Assembly: GCA_910577935.1 (NCBI GenBank)
Contig: CAJTOT010000009.1
Coordinates: 63,566-100,000 of the forward strand
Length of the DNA: 36,435 bases
From: an uncultured Hungatella sp.
GTDB taxonomy: Bacteria; Bacillota; Clostridia; Lachnospirales; Lachnospiraceae
Direction: 5' to 3'
The stretch's first letter is position 1, and every line of letters starts with the position of its first letter. A program made the position numbers and the translations under genes. Below the pieces are notes generated by a model. It worked only from the letters and a program-made list of their open reading frames with translations. It made no database searches and was not told the origin of the DNA. Positions 1 to 8,158 of this stretch are shown here, piece by piece.

Positions 1-159
1 GATATCGACGCCAATACCATCAATATGAAAGTATCTGACGAGGAACTGGCCAGACGGCGGGCGGCCTGGACTCCTAAGGCAAAGGAAGTATCAGGGTATC
101 TGAAGCGCTACAGGAGACTGGTGACCAGCGCGGACAGAGGAGCAATTCTGGAAGACTAG
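1..159 (+). CDS. ilvD: Dihydroxy-acid dehydratase, C-terminal end (partial)
   Basis: Reading frame 1 is open from the first base to a TAG at 157-159 and encodes the last 52 residues of a protein. The stretch DIDANTINMKVSDEEL followed by RRAAW and a Y-L-x-R-Y motif is the usual end of dihydroxy-acid dehydratase, the Fe-S enzyme that makes the 2-oxo acids of valine and isoleucine. The start lies outside the window. It sits 20 nt upstream of ilvB on the same strand, which fits a branched-chain amino-acid operon. The family call rests only on this C-terminal signature and on the ilvB neighbour. Confidence 0.85.
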   Translation, partial: DIDANTINMKVSDEELARRRAAWTPKAKEVSGYLKRYRRLVTSADRGAILED

Positions 160-179
160 ACGTAAGGAGAGAAGAACCC

Positions 180-1859
180 ATGCAGATTTTGACAGGAGCA
201 GAGATCGTAGTAGAGTGTCTGAAAGAACAGGGGGTAGACACCGTGTTCGGGTATCCGGGCGGCTCTATCTTGAATATTTATGACGCTCTCTACAAGCATC
301 AGGACGAGATCACCCACATTCTAACCTCCCATGAGCAGGGAGCGGCCCACGCGGCAGACGGTTATGCCAGGGCCACGGGAAAGGTGGGCGTGTGCCTCGC
401 CACGTCAGGCCCCGGCGCCACCAACTTAGTGACAGGGATCGCCACCGCTTACATGGATTCCATACCTATGGTGGCTATTACCTGCAACGTGGGCGTGAGC
501 CTTCTGGGAAGAGACAGTTTCCAGGAGATCGACATCACCGGCGTGACCATGCCCATCACAAAGTACAACTTTATCGTAAAAGACATTACCAAGCTGGCCT
601 CGGTGCTCCGCCGGGCATTCGTCATCGCCAAATCAGGCCGCCCCGGCCCGGTTCTGGTGGACATCACCAAGGATGTGACCGGCAATTCCTATGATTACGA
701 ATACCAGGCTCCGGAGGAGGCGGCGAGACAGGCCGACACCATCGAGGAGGAAGACTTGGAGCTGGCTCTGATGATGATCAAGAATTCGGAGAAGCCTTTT
801 ATCCTGGTAGGAGGAGGCGCCAATCTGGCGGACGCGGCCGAGGAGGTGCGCCTGTTTGCCAGGAAGATCCACGCCCCTGTAGGGGACACCCTCATGGGAA
901 AGGGGGCATTTGACGGGACCAATGAACTGTACACCGGAATGGTGGGCATGCACGGCACGAAGGCCTCCAACTTCGGAATCACAGAGTGCGATCTCCTGGT
1001 GGTGGTGGGCGCCAGATTCAGCGACCGGGTCACGGGCAACACGGCAAAATTTGCCAAAAACGCCAGAATCCTTCAGCTGGATATCGACCCGGCGGAGATC
1101 AACAAGAACGTGCGCACCGATGCCCATGTCATCGGGGATCTGAAGATTATCCTGAGAAAGCTGAACGCCCGCCTGGACCCCCAGCACCATGACGAGTGGG
1201 TGAACCATGTGGAGCGCCTGAAAGATATGTATCCCTTGAGCTACAACAAAGAGACGCTGACAGGCCCGGCGGTGGTGGAGACCATCTATGAGGTCACAGG
1301 AGGAGACGCCATCATCGTCACCGAGGTGGGACAGCACCAGATGTGGGCGGCCCAGTACTACAAGTACAAGAATCCCCACAGCCTTCTCACCTCCGGCGGC
1401 CTGGGAACCATGGGCTACGGCCTGGGAGCGGCCCTGGGAGCCAAGATGGGGAGAAAGGACAAAAAAGTGTTCAACATCGCGGGAGACGGGTGCTTCCGCA
1501 TGAACATGAACGAGATCGCCACCGCCACCAGGTACAACATTCCCGTGATCCAGGTGGTTGTCAACAACCATGTTCTCGGCATGGTGCGCCAGTGGCAGAC
1601 ACTGTTCTACGGGAAACGGTATTCACATACTATATTGAATGATCAGGTGGATTTTGTGAAAGTGGCGGAGGCCATGGGAGCGAAGGCGTACAAGGTGACT
1701 AAAAAGGAAGAGCTGAAACCGGTGCTGGAGGAGGCCATGGCTCTGGATATCCCGGTGGTCATCGACTGCCAGATCCACTGTGACGACAAAGTATTTCCGA
1801 TGGTATCTCCAGGCGCGGCTATTTCCGACGCGTTTGATGATAAAGATTTAAAAATTTAA
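180..1859 (+). CDS. ilvB: Acetolactate synthase, large (catalytic) subunit
   Basis: The 559-residue protein is full length for the ThDP-dependent acetohydroxyacid synthase large subunit, which joins two pyruvates (or pyruvate and 2-oxobutyrate) as the first common step to valine, leucine and isoleucine. The N-terminal PYR domain carries GYPGGS and the catalytic Glu52 in SHEQGAAHAADGYARATG. The C-terminal PP domain has the ThDP/Mg motif starting G435-D436-G437 and ending in VVVNN. The middle domain has the GARFSDRVTGN FAD-region motif. AAGGAGA at 164-170 sets the ATG at 180. No regulatory small subunit (ilvN) follows; serC begins 38 nt after the stop, so ilvN must lie elsewhere or be absent. 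Confidence 0.96.
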   Translation: MQILTGAEIVVECLKEQGVDTVFGYPGGSILNIYDALYKHQDEITHILTSHEQGAAHAADGYARATGKVGVCLATSGPGATNLVTGIATAYMDSIPMVAITCNVGVSLLGRDSFQEIDITGVTMPITKYNFIVKDITKLASVLRRAFVIAKSGRPGPVLVDITKDVTGNSYDYEYQAPEEAARQADTIEEEDLELALMMIKNSEKPFILVGGGANLADAAEEVRLFARKIHAPVGDTLMGKGAFDGTNELYTGMVGMHGTKASNFGITECDLLVVVGARFSDRVTGNTAKFAKNARILQLDIDPAEINKNVRTDAHVIGDLKIILRKLNARLDPQHHDEWVNHVERLKDMYPLSYNKETLTGPAVVETIYEVTGGDAIIVTEVGQHQMWAAQYYKYKNPHSLLTSGGLGTMGYGLGAALGAKMGRKDKKVFNIAGDGCFRMNMNEIATATRYNIPVIQVVVNNHVLGMVRQWQTLFYGKRYSHTILNDQVDFVKVAEAMGAKAYKVTKKEELKPVLEEAMALDIPVVIDCQIHCDDKVFPMVSPGAAISDAFDDKDLKI

Positions 1860-1897
1860 CAGCAGTGAAAAATTCAGAGGAGAGTGGGGAACGAGAT

Positions 1898-2983
1898 ATG
1901 AGCAGAGTGTATAATTTCTCGGCAGGACCGGCTGTATTGCCGGAAGAAGTGTTGAAAGAGGCGGCGGCAGAGATGCTGGACTACAAGGGAACCGGGATGT
2001 CGGTGATGGAGATGTCACACCGCTCCAAGGCATTTGAGACGATCATCGGGGAGGCTGAGGTGGATCTGCGCGAGCTGATGGGCATTCCGGACAACTACAA
2101 GGTACTGTTTTTACAGGGAGGAGCACATCTTCAGTTCTCCATGATCCCGCAGAACCTTATGAAAAACGGCGTGGCAGACTATATCATCACAGGCCAGTGG
2201 GCAAAGAAAGCCTACAAGGAGGCCCAGAAGTACGGCAAGGCCAACGCCGTGGCCTCCAGCGAGGACAGAACCTTCAGCTACATCCCGGACTGTTCCGACC
2301 TGGCAATCTCCGGGGATGCCGACTACGTGTATATCTGTGAGAACAACACCATCTACGGAACCAAGTTTAAGGAGCTGCCTGACACCAAGGGAAAGACTCT
2401 GGTGGCGGATGTATCCTCCTGCTTTCTGTCCGAGCCCGTGGATGTGACAAAATACGGGGTCATCTACGGCGGCGTTCAGAAGAACATCGGACCGGCAGGC
2501 GTGGTCATCGTCATCATCAGAGAAGATCTGATCACCGAGGATGTTCTTCCGGGAACGCCTACTATGTGCCGGTATAAGACCCACGCGGACGCCAAATCCC
2601 TGTACAACACCCCTCCTGCCTACGGCATCTACATCTGCGGCAAGGTGTTTAAGTGGCTGAAGGCGAAGGGCGGCCTGGCGGCCATGAAAGAGTACAACGA
2701 GAAGAAGGCGAAAATCCTCTACGATTTTCTGGACGGCAGCAGCCTGTTCAAGGGAACCGTGGAGAAGAAAGACCGGTCTCTCATGAATGTTCCTTTCGTC
2801 ACAGGGGACAAGGACCTGGACGCCCTGTTTATCAAGGAGGCTGAGGCGGCAGGGTTTGTGAACCTGAAAGGACACCGCAGCGTAGGCGGCATGAGGGCAA
2901 GCATCTACAACGCCATGCCCATAGAAGGGGTGGAGAAGCTGACGGCGTTTATGAAAGAGTTTGAGGAGGCACATAAGGCATGA
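1898..2983 (+). CDS. serC: Phosphoserine aminotransferase
   Basis: The 361-residue product starts MSRVYNFSAGPAVLPEEV, the classic SerC N-terminus, and contains the substrate/PLP region VYGGVQKNIGPAG, where the Lys of QKN is the expected PLP Schiff-base residue. It converts 3-phosphohydroxypyruvate and glutamate to phosphoserine. An in-frame GTG at 1865 would add 11 residues, but the family begins at MSRVYNF, so ATG 1898 is chosen; purine-rich GGGGA lies just upstream. The stop overlaps the serA start by 4 nt (ATGA), which indicates translational coupling. It is a full-length member of the family. Confidence 0.96.
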   Translation: MSRVYNFSAGPAVLPEEVLKEAAAEMLDYKGTGMSVMEMSHRSKAFETIIGEAEVDLRELMGIPDNYKVLFLQGGAHLQFSMIPQNLMKNGVADYIITGQWAKKAYKEAQKYGKANAVASSEDRTFSYIPDCSDLAISGDADYVYICENNTIYGTKFKELPDTKGKTLVADVSSCFLSEPVDVTKYGVIYGGVQKNIGPAGVVIVIIREDLITEDVLPGTPTMCRYKTHADAKSLYNTPPAYGIYICGKVFKWLKAKGGLAAMKEYNEKKAKILYDFLDGSSLFKGTVEKKDRSLMNVPFVTGDKDLDALFIKEAEAAGFVNLKGHRSVGGMRASIYNAMPIEGVEKLTAFMKEFEEAHKA

Positions 2984-4143
2984 GAAAGATTCACTGCATC
3001 AACAATATTTCCAAATGCGGAACAGATCTTTTTACCGGCGGGTACATTTTGACAGACTCCATGGCCGAGGCCGAAGGCGTCCTGGTGCGCAGCGCCTCCA
3101 TGCATGACATGGAGCTGCCGGAGAATCTTCTGGCAGTAGCGAGAGCCGGCGCCGGCGTCAACAACATTCCCCTTGAGCGGTGCGCCCGGGAGGGAATCGT
3201 GGTGTTTAACACTCCTGGGGCCAACGCCAACGGGGTTAAGGAGCTGGTGCTGGCAGGGCTTTTCCTGGCCTCCAGAGACGTGGTGGGAGGCATCAGCTGG
3301 TGCCAGGGCATCAAGGATGACCCGGATATCGCCAAAACGGTGGAGAAGGGCAAGAAGGATTTTGCAGGGCACGAGATTATGGGGAAGAAGCTGGGTGTCA
3401 TCGGGCTGGGAGCCATCGGAGCGGAGGTTGCCAACGCGGCTGCTGCCCTTGGAATGGAAGTCTGCGGCTATGACCCCTACATCTCCGTAAACGCGGCGTG
3501 GGGCCTCAGCAGAGACGTAAAGCATATCACCTCCGCGGATACCATCTATGAGGAGTGCGACTACATCAGCGTCCATGTGCCTCTCATGGATGCCACCAAG
3601 AAGATGATCAACAGGGATACCATAGGCAGGATGAAAGACGGCGTGGTGGTTCTGAACTTCGCCAGAGACCTGCTGGTAGACGACGATGCCATGGAGGCGG
3701 CTTTGGAGAGCGGAAAGGTGTCCAGATATGTCACCGATTTCCCCAACCCCAAGTCCGTCAACATGAAAGGGGCCATCGCCATCCCCCATCTGGGCGCTTC
3801 CACGGAAGAATCCGAGGACAACTGCGCCAAGATGGCGGTGAAGGAGATGATGGACTATCTGGAAAACGGGACGATCAAAAACTCCGTCAATTTCCCTAAC
3901 TGCGATATGGGCGTCTGCCGGACAGCCAGCCGTGTGGCGGTGTTCCATGAGAACATTCCCAACATGATCGGCCAGATCTCCGGAACGCTGGCGGCAGCGG
4001 GGGTCAACATCTCCGATATGACCAACAAGAGCCGGGACAAATACGCCTACACGCTGCTGGACCTGGAGACCCGGCTGGAAGATGTCACCCTCCGGAAACT
4101 GGAGGCCATCAAGGGCGTGTGCAGAGTGCGGGTGGTGAAGTAG
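2980..4143 (+). CDS. serA: D-3-phosphoglycerate dehydrogenase with C-terminal ACT domain
   Basis: The 387-residue protein oxidises 3-phosphoglycerate, the first step of serine synthesis. Visible features are the catalytic-domain RAGAGVNNIP, the NAD-binding GLGAIGAEVANAA Rossmann motif followed by acidic GYDPY, the Arg of NFARDLLVDDDA, and the catalytic His in IPHLGASTEESED. The last ~75 residues (NIPNMIGQISGTLAAAGVNI...) form a single ACT domain, the likely site of serine feedback control. Odd points: the usual ARGGLVDE is ARDLLVDD, and the usual D-V-F-x-x-E-P segment that carries the catalytic Glu is replaced by TDFPNPK. This short variant is, from memory, common in Clostridia. It overlaps serC by 4 nt. 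Confidence 0.94.
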   Translation: MRKIHCINNISKCGTDLFTGGYILTDSMAEAEGVLVRSASMHDMELPENLLAVARAGAGVNNIPLERCAREGIVVFNTPGANANGVKELVLAGLFLASRDVVGGISWCQGIKDDPDIAKTVEKGKKDFAGHEIMGKKLGVIGLGAIGAEVANAAAALGMEVCGYDPYISVNAAWGLSRDVKHITSADTIYEECDYISVHVPLMDATKKMINRDTIGRMKDGVVVLNFARDLLVDDDAMEAALESGKVSRYVTDFPNPKSVNMKGAIAIPHLGASTEESEDNCAKMAVKEMMDYLENGTIKNSVNFPNCDMGVCRTASRVAVFHENIPNMIGQISGTLAAAGVNISDMTNKSRDKYAYTLLDLETRLEDVTLRKLEAIKGVCRVRVVK

Positions 4144-4346
4144 GCCGCAGACTGTCCTATCAGACTGTTATGCTCCCGGGCCCATGGGTCCGGGGCCGGC
4201 GCCGTGTCAGCACCTGGCGCCGCGCCAGCGGCCCGGCACCCTGTCATCCCTCCCGGCTCAGTATCCGGGCGGGACAGCGGGCTCCGGGCGGACATAAAAT
4301 TTAACAGGGGATTTTTCGCAGATCCCGATGCTAAGGAGGAGAGACC

Positions 4347-5594
4347 ATGGCAGCAGTGAAGCCGTTTTTTTGCATAAGGCCGAATCAGAAGGTGGCAGCC
4401 CAGGTGGCGGCCCTGCCTTATGACGTGTATAACCGGGAGGAGGCGTGCAGGGCAGTTGCAGGCAATCCTCTCTCTTTTTTAAATATTGACCGGGCGGAGA
4501 CCCAGTTCGGGGACGACGTGGACATCTACGACGAGAAGGTGTACCAGAAAGCCAGAGAGCTTCTGGAGAGCCGGATTCAGGATGGAACCTTTGTGACCGA
4601 TATGGAGGCCTGCTATTATCTGTACCAGCTGACCATGGAGGGCCGGAGCCAGACGGGGATCGTGGCCTGCTCCTCGGTAGATGACTATGAAAACGGGATT
4701 ATCAAAAAGCATGAGAACACCCGCGAGGAGAAGGAAGCGGACAGAATCCGCCATGTGGAGGCCACAGGCGCCCACACAGGGCCTATTTTTCTGGCATACC
4801 GGGGCAATGAGACGCTGGCGGGAATTATGGAGAAAGCCATGGAGACAGAGCCTCTCTACGATTTTGTATCCGAAGACGGAATCGGTCACAGAGTATGGCG
4901 CATCGCCGGCGAGGACACGGTGAAAGCCATCCAGGAGGCATTTGAGCAGGTTCCATTCACCTACATTGCAGACGGCCACCACAGGGCGGCGTCGGCTGTA
5001 AAGGTGGGATTGAAAAAGAGGAAAGAAAAAGAGGAGCGGGGAGAGACCGTCACAGGCCGGGAGCCGTTTAACTATTTTCTGTCCGTGCTGTTTCCTGAGG
5101 ATCAGCTGATGATCATGCCATACAACCGGGTGGTGAGGGACTTGAACGGTCTGTCCATGGAAAAGTTTTTTACGGCGGTCCACGAGAATTTTGACGTGGC
5201 AAAGGTGGGAAAGACAGCCTGCGCTCCCGGTGAGAAGGGAAGCCTGGGCATGTACGTGGAAGGGGAGTGGTATCTTCTGAAAGTGAAGCCTGAGGCCGCA
5301 AGTGACGACCCGGTAAAAGGACTTGACGTGTCCCTCCTTCAGGATCTTCTTCTGGGGCCGGTGCTTGGTATCGGCGATCCCAGGGTGGATAAGAGAATCG
5401 ACTTTATCGGCGGAATCCGGGGGCTGGGAGAGCTGGAGAGACGGGTGGGGGAGGATATGGCTGCGGCGTTCTCCATGTATCCCACCTCCATACAGGAGTT
5501 GTTTGCCGTGGCGGACGCGGGGAGGCTGATGCCGCCCAAATCCACCTGGTTTGAACCAAAGCTGCGCAGCGGCATCTTTATCCATAAGCTGTAA
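4347..5594 (+). CDS. DUF1015 family protein, linked to serine biosynthesis genes
   Basis: The 415-residue protein belongs to the uncharacterised DUF1015 family, recognised by the N-terminal VKPFFCIRPNQ...AALPYDVYNREEA segment and the family motif ADGHHRAASA (D209-G-H-H-R213). AAGGAGGAGAG at 4332-4342 sets the ATG. It lies 203 nt downstream of serC-serA on the same strand, and a terminator follows at 5614, so it ends the transcription unit. DGHHR resembles the nucleotide-binding motif of ParB/SerK-type proteins, where SerK is an archaeal free-serine kinase. A role in serine or phosphoserine metabolism is therefore an inference from motif and context, not a known function. Confidence 0.85.
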   Translation: MAAVKPFFCIRPNQKVAAQVAALPYDVYNREEACRAVAGNPLSFLNIDRAETQFGDDVDIYDEKVYQKARELLESRIQDGTFVTDMEACYYLYQLTMEGRSQTGIVACSSVDDYENGIIKKHENTREEKEADRIRHVEATGAHTGPIFLAYRGNETLAGIMEKAMETEPLYDFVSEDGIGHRVWRIAGEDTVKAIQEAFEQVPFTYIADGHHRAASAVKVGLKKRKEKEERGETVTGREPFNYFLSVLFPEDQLMIMPYNRVVRDLNGLSMEKFFTAVHENFDVAKVGKTACAPGEKGSLGMYVEGEWYLLKVKPEAASDDPVKGLDVSLLQDLLLGPVLGIGDPRVDKRIDFIGGIRGLGELERRVGEDMAAAFSMYPTSIQELFAVADAGRLMPPKSTWFEPKLRSGIFIHKL

Positions 5595-5613
5595 AATACA
5601 TGCAAACAACAAA

Positions 5614-5670
5614 GGTGAGGCTTTCCCTGCCCGTGACGGGGCGGAGGGGATAAGCCTCACCGTTTTGGTT
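5614..5670 (+). terminator. Intrinsic terminator after the DUF1015 gene
   Basis: GGTGAGGCTT (5614-5623) is a perfect 10-bp inverted repeat of AAGCCTCACC (5652-5661), followed by a T-rich GTTTTGGTT. It lies 19 nt after the DUF1015 stop and may also serve the convergent minus-strand gene. The 28-nt loop is long, so efficiency is uncertain. Confidence 0.65.
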
Positions 5671-5689
5671 ATTCTGTGCTGTTCCGGCA

Positions 5690-6181
5690 TCACTTTTTCC
5701 GCCGGTTCTTTCTCCGCAGGCGGCGCGGCCTGTTCTGGATGATGCCTAAAGATTTTATCTTGGATAAAAAGCCTCTTTTGGACTTCAGGGCCCTTTTCAG
5801 CTGCCGGTTCTCCTCCTTCAGCTGGTGGTTCCTGTAAAAATCCTCCCATATGAGGGAATGCATCCATTCAATGGTGTCATTGAGCTCGTGAATCTCCTGT
5901 TCCAGCTCCAGTACCTGCTGGGTTATGGCGCCCACCAGCTCCCGCTTATAGTACAATCTCTGGGGAGCGGCAATCTTGGCGGACAGGGTGGGAGAGGCCT
6001 GGAGCATCTGCTGAATGACAGCCAAGTCTCTCTGGGCATAGTTTAGATTCATAAAGTCCTGATAGTGCATGTTCAGCAATGTCATAGGATGAGAGCACTT
6101 TTGACAAACCTGAACATCGGACGGTTGATGGAAAGCATAGTAGCCGCAATTACTGCAGTAATAGACAGATAATTCCCGCAT
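5690..6181 (-). CDS. Hypothetical protein with N-terminal zinc ribbon and coiled coil
   Basis: The 163-residue protein is not recognised by name. Residues 9-29 form a C-x2-C-x13-C-x2-C zinc ribbon (C9, C12, C26, C29). Residues ~85-140 are Glu/Lys/Leu-rich and predicted to be coiled coil (LELEQEIHELNDTIEWM, then LKEENRQLKRALKSK). The last 15 residues are very basic (RPRRLRRKNRRKK), suggesting nucleic-acid or acidic-surface binding. No signal peptide or membrane segment is visible, so it is likely cytosolic. A good AAGGAGG on the minus strand (about 6190-6196) fixes the ATG. It converges with the DUF1015 gene. Confidence 0.8.
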   Translation of the reverse strand: MRELSVYYCSNCGYYAFHQPSDVQVCQKCSHPMTLLNMHYQDFMNLNYAQRDLAVIQQMLQASPTLSAKIAAPQRLYYKRELVGAITQQVLELEQEIHELNDTIEWMHSLIWEDFYRNHQLKEENRQLKRALKSKRGFLSKIKSLGIIQNRPRRLRRKNRRKK

Positions 6182-6203
6182 GTTCGTTCCTCCTTAGTCA
6201 GGT

Positions 6204-6215
6204 ATCACATGTGAT
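6204..6215. promoter_or_regulatory. Perfect 12-bp palindrome in the leader of the zinc-ribbon gene
   Basis: ATCACATGTGAT is a perfect palindrome lying just upstream of the ribosome binding site of the minus-strand zinc-ribbon gene. It has the shape of a dimeric regulator site. A possible minus-strand -10 (TATAAT, complement at 6281-6286) lies ~70 nt further upstream with only a weak -35, so the palindrome would be inside the 5' leader. No regulator is identified. Confidence 0.3.
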
Positions 6216-6329
6216 GCCGGGGGAGAGCAAAAGGCCTCCTGATCCCTTAGGCATGGGGATTGTTCCACACTTCATCACATATTATATTAGAACGAAAAAC
6301 ATGGGAAAATGTAACATAAATTTTTCGAT

Positions 6330-7205
6330 TTAGTGGAGGACTCCGTTTTCGTCGGGGGTAAACAGCTTGGGAGAGGTCAGCAGCTTCCCGTCATCCAGGA
6401 AGTAGTAGGTGGCGCCGTCCAGTGTGAGAAAACCGGTGTGCATGACCCCGGTTTCAAGGTCCATGTAGTAGCGGTTTCCTCCGTCCAGGACCCAGCCGTG
6501 GGCCATAGTCCCGGCGCTGTCGTAGTAGTACCAGTTGTTGTTCAGCTTCTGCCAGCCGGGCTCCATGGGAAGTTCCTCAATGGGGACGCCGGGTTTGGAA
6601 AAATTGATGATTTTGGAAGCATGATTCTGGTCATCCGACCACAGAAGGCAGGATGTCCCAGGCGTCAGGTCGTCGACGGTGACGATGTTCTTGCTCAGGT
6701 AAGGCGTGGTCTCGCAGCCGGCCGGAACGGTAAATACAGAGCCGTTGGTGGCGGTCAGGACAGCCTCGGTTCCGGCGCTGTTCCAGGACAGGCTTTCTAC
6801 GGTCAGGTAGTCGGGAACCTTGTATCCGGCGGGGACGTTGCACAGCACCAGGGAAGCGTTGGCCATAGGATTTATGCTTGCCGGCAGGGCAGGTCCCACA
6901 TACACGTAGGCGGTGTCTCCCGGCTTCATGTTCTCGTATGGAAAGGGCAGCCCGGTGGTGGCATCCAGAATACGGGTGTACACGTTGGATACGATTACCT
7001 GAAGTTCTCCGGCATAGGACTGGCCGGACTGGTTGTTCATGTAGAAGAGTTTTACGTCTTCGCCGCCGGCCTCGGTTCTGGTCACGGGACCCCAGATGCG
7101 GACCGGGTCCAGGCGGCCGGAGGCCCAGGCACCGCCGGCAGCGCCCGCCGAGAGAAGAGCGGCTGTGCCGAGGCACGCCAGAAATAATTTGATGGATTTT
7201 GTCAT
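6330..7205 (-). CDS. Secreted protein with C-terminal cell-wall (choline)-binding repeats
   Basis: The 291-residue protein begins with a typical Sec signal peptide (basic MTKSIK, hydrophobic LFLACLGTAALLSAG, then an A-x-A region at GAWAS). The middle ~200 residues are not recognised. The C-terminal ~65 residues carry aromatic Trp/Tyr repeats (GWQKLNNNWYYYDSAGTM, GWVLDGGNRYYMDLETGVM, GFLTLDGATYYFLDDGKLL) of the CW_binding_1 type, which attach proteins to wall polymers. A GTG at 7217 is in frame, but AGAAGGAG directly abuts it and sits ~11 nt from the internal ATG at 7205, which is therefore preferred. Its role at the cell surface is inferred from the domains only. Confidence 0.82.
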   Translation of the reverse strand: MTKSIKLFLACLGTAALLSAGAAGGAWASGRLDPVRIWGPVTRTEAGGEDVKLFYMNNQSGQSYAGELQVIVSNVYTRILDATTGLPFPYENMKPGDTAYVYVGPALPASINPMANASLVLCNVPAGYKVPDYLTVESLSWNSAGTEAVLTATNGSVFTVPAGCETTPYLSKNIVTVDDLTPGTSCLLWSDDQNHASKIINFSKPGVPIEELPMEPGWQKLNNNWYYYDSAGTMAHGWVLDGGNRYYMDLETGVMHTGFLTLDGATYYFLDDGKLLTSPKLFTPDENGVLH

Positions 7206-7249
7206 GGTTTTTGTCACTCCTTCTGGTACTGAAAAGCTGTCTGTAATAT

Positions 7250-7258
7250 AGTATATCA
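7250..7258 (-). promoter_or_regulatory. Candidate extended -10 promoter for the cell-wall-binding protein
   Basis: On the minus strand the sequence reads TGATATACT, an extended -10 (TGnTATACT), 45 nt upstream of the chosen ATG. No good -35 is seen, as is usual for extended -10 promoters. Confidence 0.4.
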
Positions 7259-7379
7259 GATTAGGAAAATATTAGAAATATAAAAAGTTTTTAAAAATCT
7301 TTGCGATTTTCTTACGCGGTCACTGTTCACATGCGTTCGCAGCAACCAGCAAAAATCTGCGCGCTTCGGACATGGCCTT

Positions 7380-7408
7380 TTGCTATGGGCTTAAATATTG
7401 GATATAAT
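7380..7408 (+). promoter_or_regulatory. Sigma-A-type promoter of the broken small gene
   Basis: TTGCTA (7380-7385) and TATAAT (7403-7408) are separated by 17 nt, upstream of a strong ribosome binding site (AAAGGGGGA) and the ATG at 7445. Confidence 0.6.
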
Positions 7409-7444
7409 GATGTTGGAGTCAATATGATAAAAGGGGGAAAACAT

Positions 7445-7638
7445 ATGCCAAACACGAATTTAGAGATAACACAAAAGGTCATGGAAGATTTTGTAAAAAT
7501 CCAGCGCCGTATGTTGATAGCAAAGAAAGAGAATGCTGTGGAGACATACGCCAGCTAAAAAAAGAGTACTTATATTTGAAAAGTTTTCTCAATGTGGCAG
7601 AGGTGAACCTTACTGATATAGACGAGATCAAGGAATAA
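7445..7638 (+). pseudogene. Small hypothetical gene broken by a one-base deletion in an A tract
   Basis: From ATG 7445 (with AAAGGGGGA upstream) the frame reads MPNTNLEITQKVMEDFVK and then stops early at 7556-7558 after 37 residues. Adding one A to the A5 run at 7495-7499 restores a 64-residue protein that continues NPAPYVDSKERE, CCGDIRQLKKEYLYL, KSFLNVAEV and NLTDIDEIKE to a TAA at 7636-7638. The restored C-terminal part is charged, helical and protein-like, whereas the unrestored tail is not. The product is not recognised. The break could be a true mutation, an assembly error in a homopolymer, or a frameshift used by the cell. It has its own promoter and precedes the padR operon. Confidence 0.6.
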
Positions 7639-7696
7639 AAGAGTATCTGGACAGGAGTCCTGTCGCCGGAGATAGGCTCCTGCTATTATTAAAAAA

Positions 7697-7732
7697 TTAG
7701 TACTTGACATTACCAAGTAGTAGGTATAATAT
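7697..7732 (+). promoter_or_regulatory. Promoter with overlapping inverted repeat (probable PadR operator)
   Basis: TTGACA (7704-7709) pairs with TATAAT (7725-7730, 15-nt spacer) or with TAATAT (7727-7732, 17-nt spacer). An inverted repeat, TACTTG (7701-7706) and CAAGTA (7714-7719) with a 7-nt gap, covers the -35 box. This arrangement suits repression, most likely by the PadR protein encoded immediately downstream. Confidence 0.65.
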
Positions 7733-7758
7733 AAAACCAGAAGGAGGCTGAAGCCTAT

Positions 7759-8088
7759 ATGAACGCGCAATTTAAAAAAGGCGTCCTGGAGCTCATCGTG
7801 CTGGAGTCCGTTCGGAAGAGGGATATGTACGGATACGAGCTGGTGGAGGAGGTGTCCAAGGTGGTGGATGTGAATGAGGGGACCATCTACCCTCTCTTGA
7901 AGCGCCTTACCAATGAGCGGTATTTCGAGACCTATCTCCGGGAATCCACGGAAGGCCCCCCCAGAAAGTATTACCATGTGACGGCGGCGGGGATTCTCTA
8001 CAGAGACCAGCTGGAGCAGGAGTGGACGCAGCTGTCGGACAGGGTGTGGAGGTTTCTGAAGGAGAACATGCCGGAGGACGGAGGGTGA
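7759..8088 (+). CDS. PadR-family transcriptional regulator
   Basis: The 109-residue protein is a typical short (subfamily-1-like) PadR repressor. MNAQFKKGVLELIVLE and YGYELVEEVSKV form the start of the winged helix, and EGTIYPLLKRLTNERYFETYL is the recognition helix and wing, followed by PPRKYYHVTAAG. AGAAGGAGG upstream sets the ATG. PadR proteins usually sit with a HAAS-domain membrane protein, as here, and repress their own operon; an inverted repeat over the promoter at ~7701-7719 is the likely site. The ligand is unknown. Confidence 0.93.
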   Translation: MNAQFKKGVLELIVLESVRKRDMYGYELVEEVSKVVDVNEGTIYPLLKRLTNERYFETYLRESTEGPPRKYYHVTAAGILYRDQLEQEWTQLSDRVWRFLKENMPEDGG

Positions 8089-8158
8089 GCGCCGGGAGGC
8101 AGTTATCTGGTTGAGCACAGGATTTGTGTGAGATAAGTATTGGATGGAAGGAGTCATT

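Noticed and set aside
633..1571. 312-codon open frame on the minus strand
   Set aside because: It lies wholly inside ilvB, has no ribosome binding site or family signature and reflects high-GC codon bias.
2905..3948. 347-codon open frame on the minus strand
   Set aside because: It is the antisense of serA; the plus strand encodes a clear dehydrogenase.
4479..5867. 462-codon open frame on the minus strand
   Set aside because: It is antisense to the DUF1015 gene and crosses its terminator; its translation has no family features.
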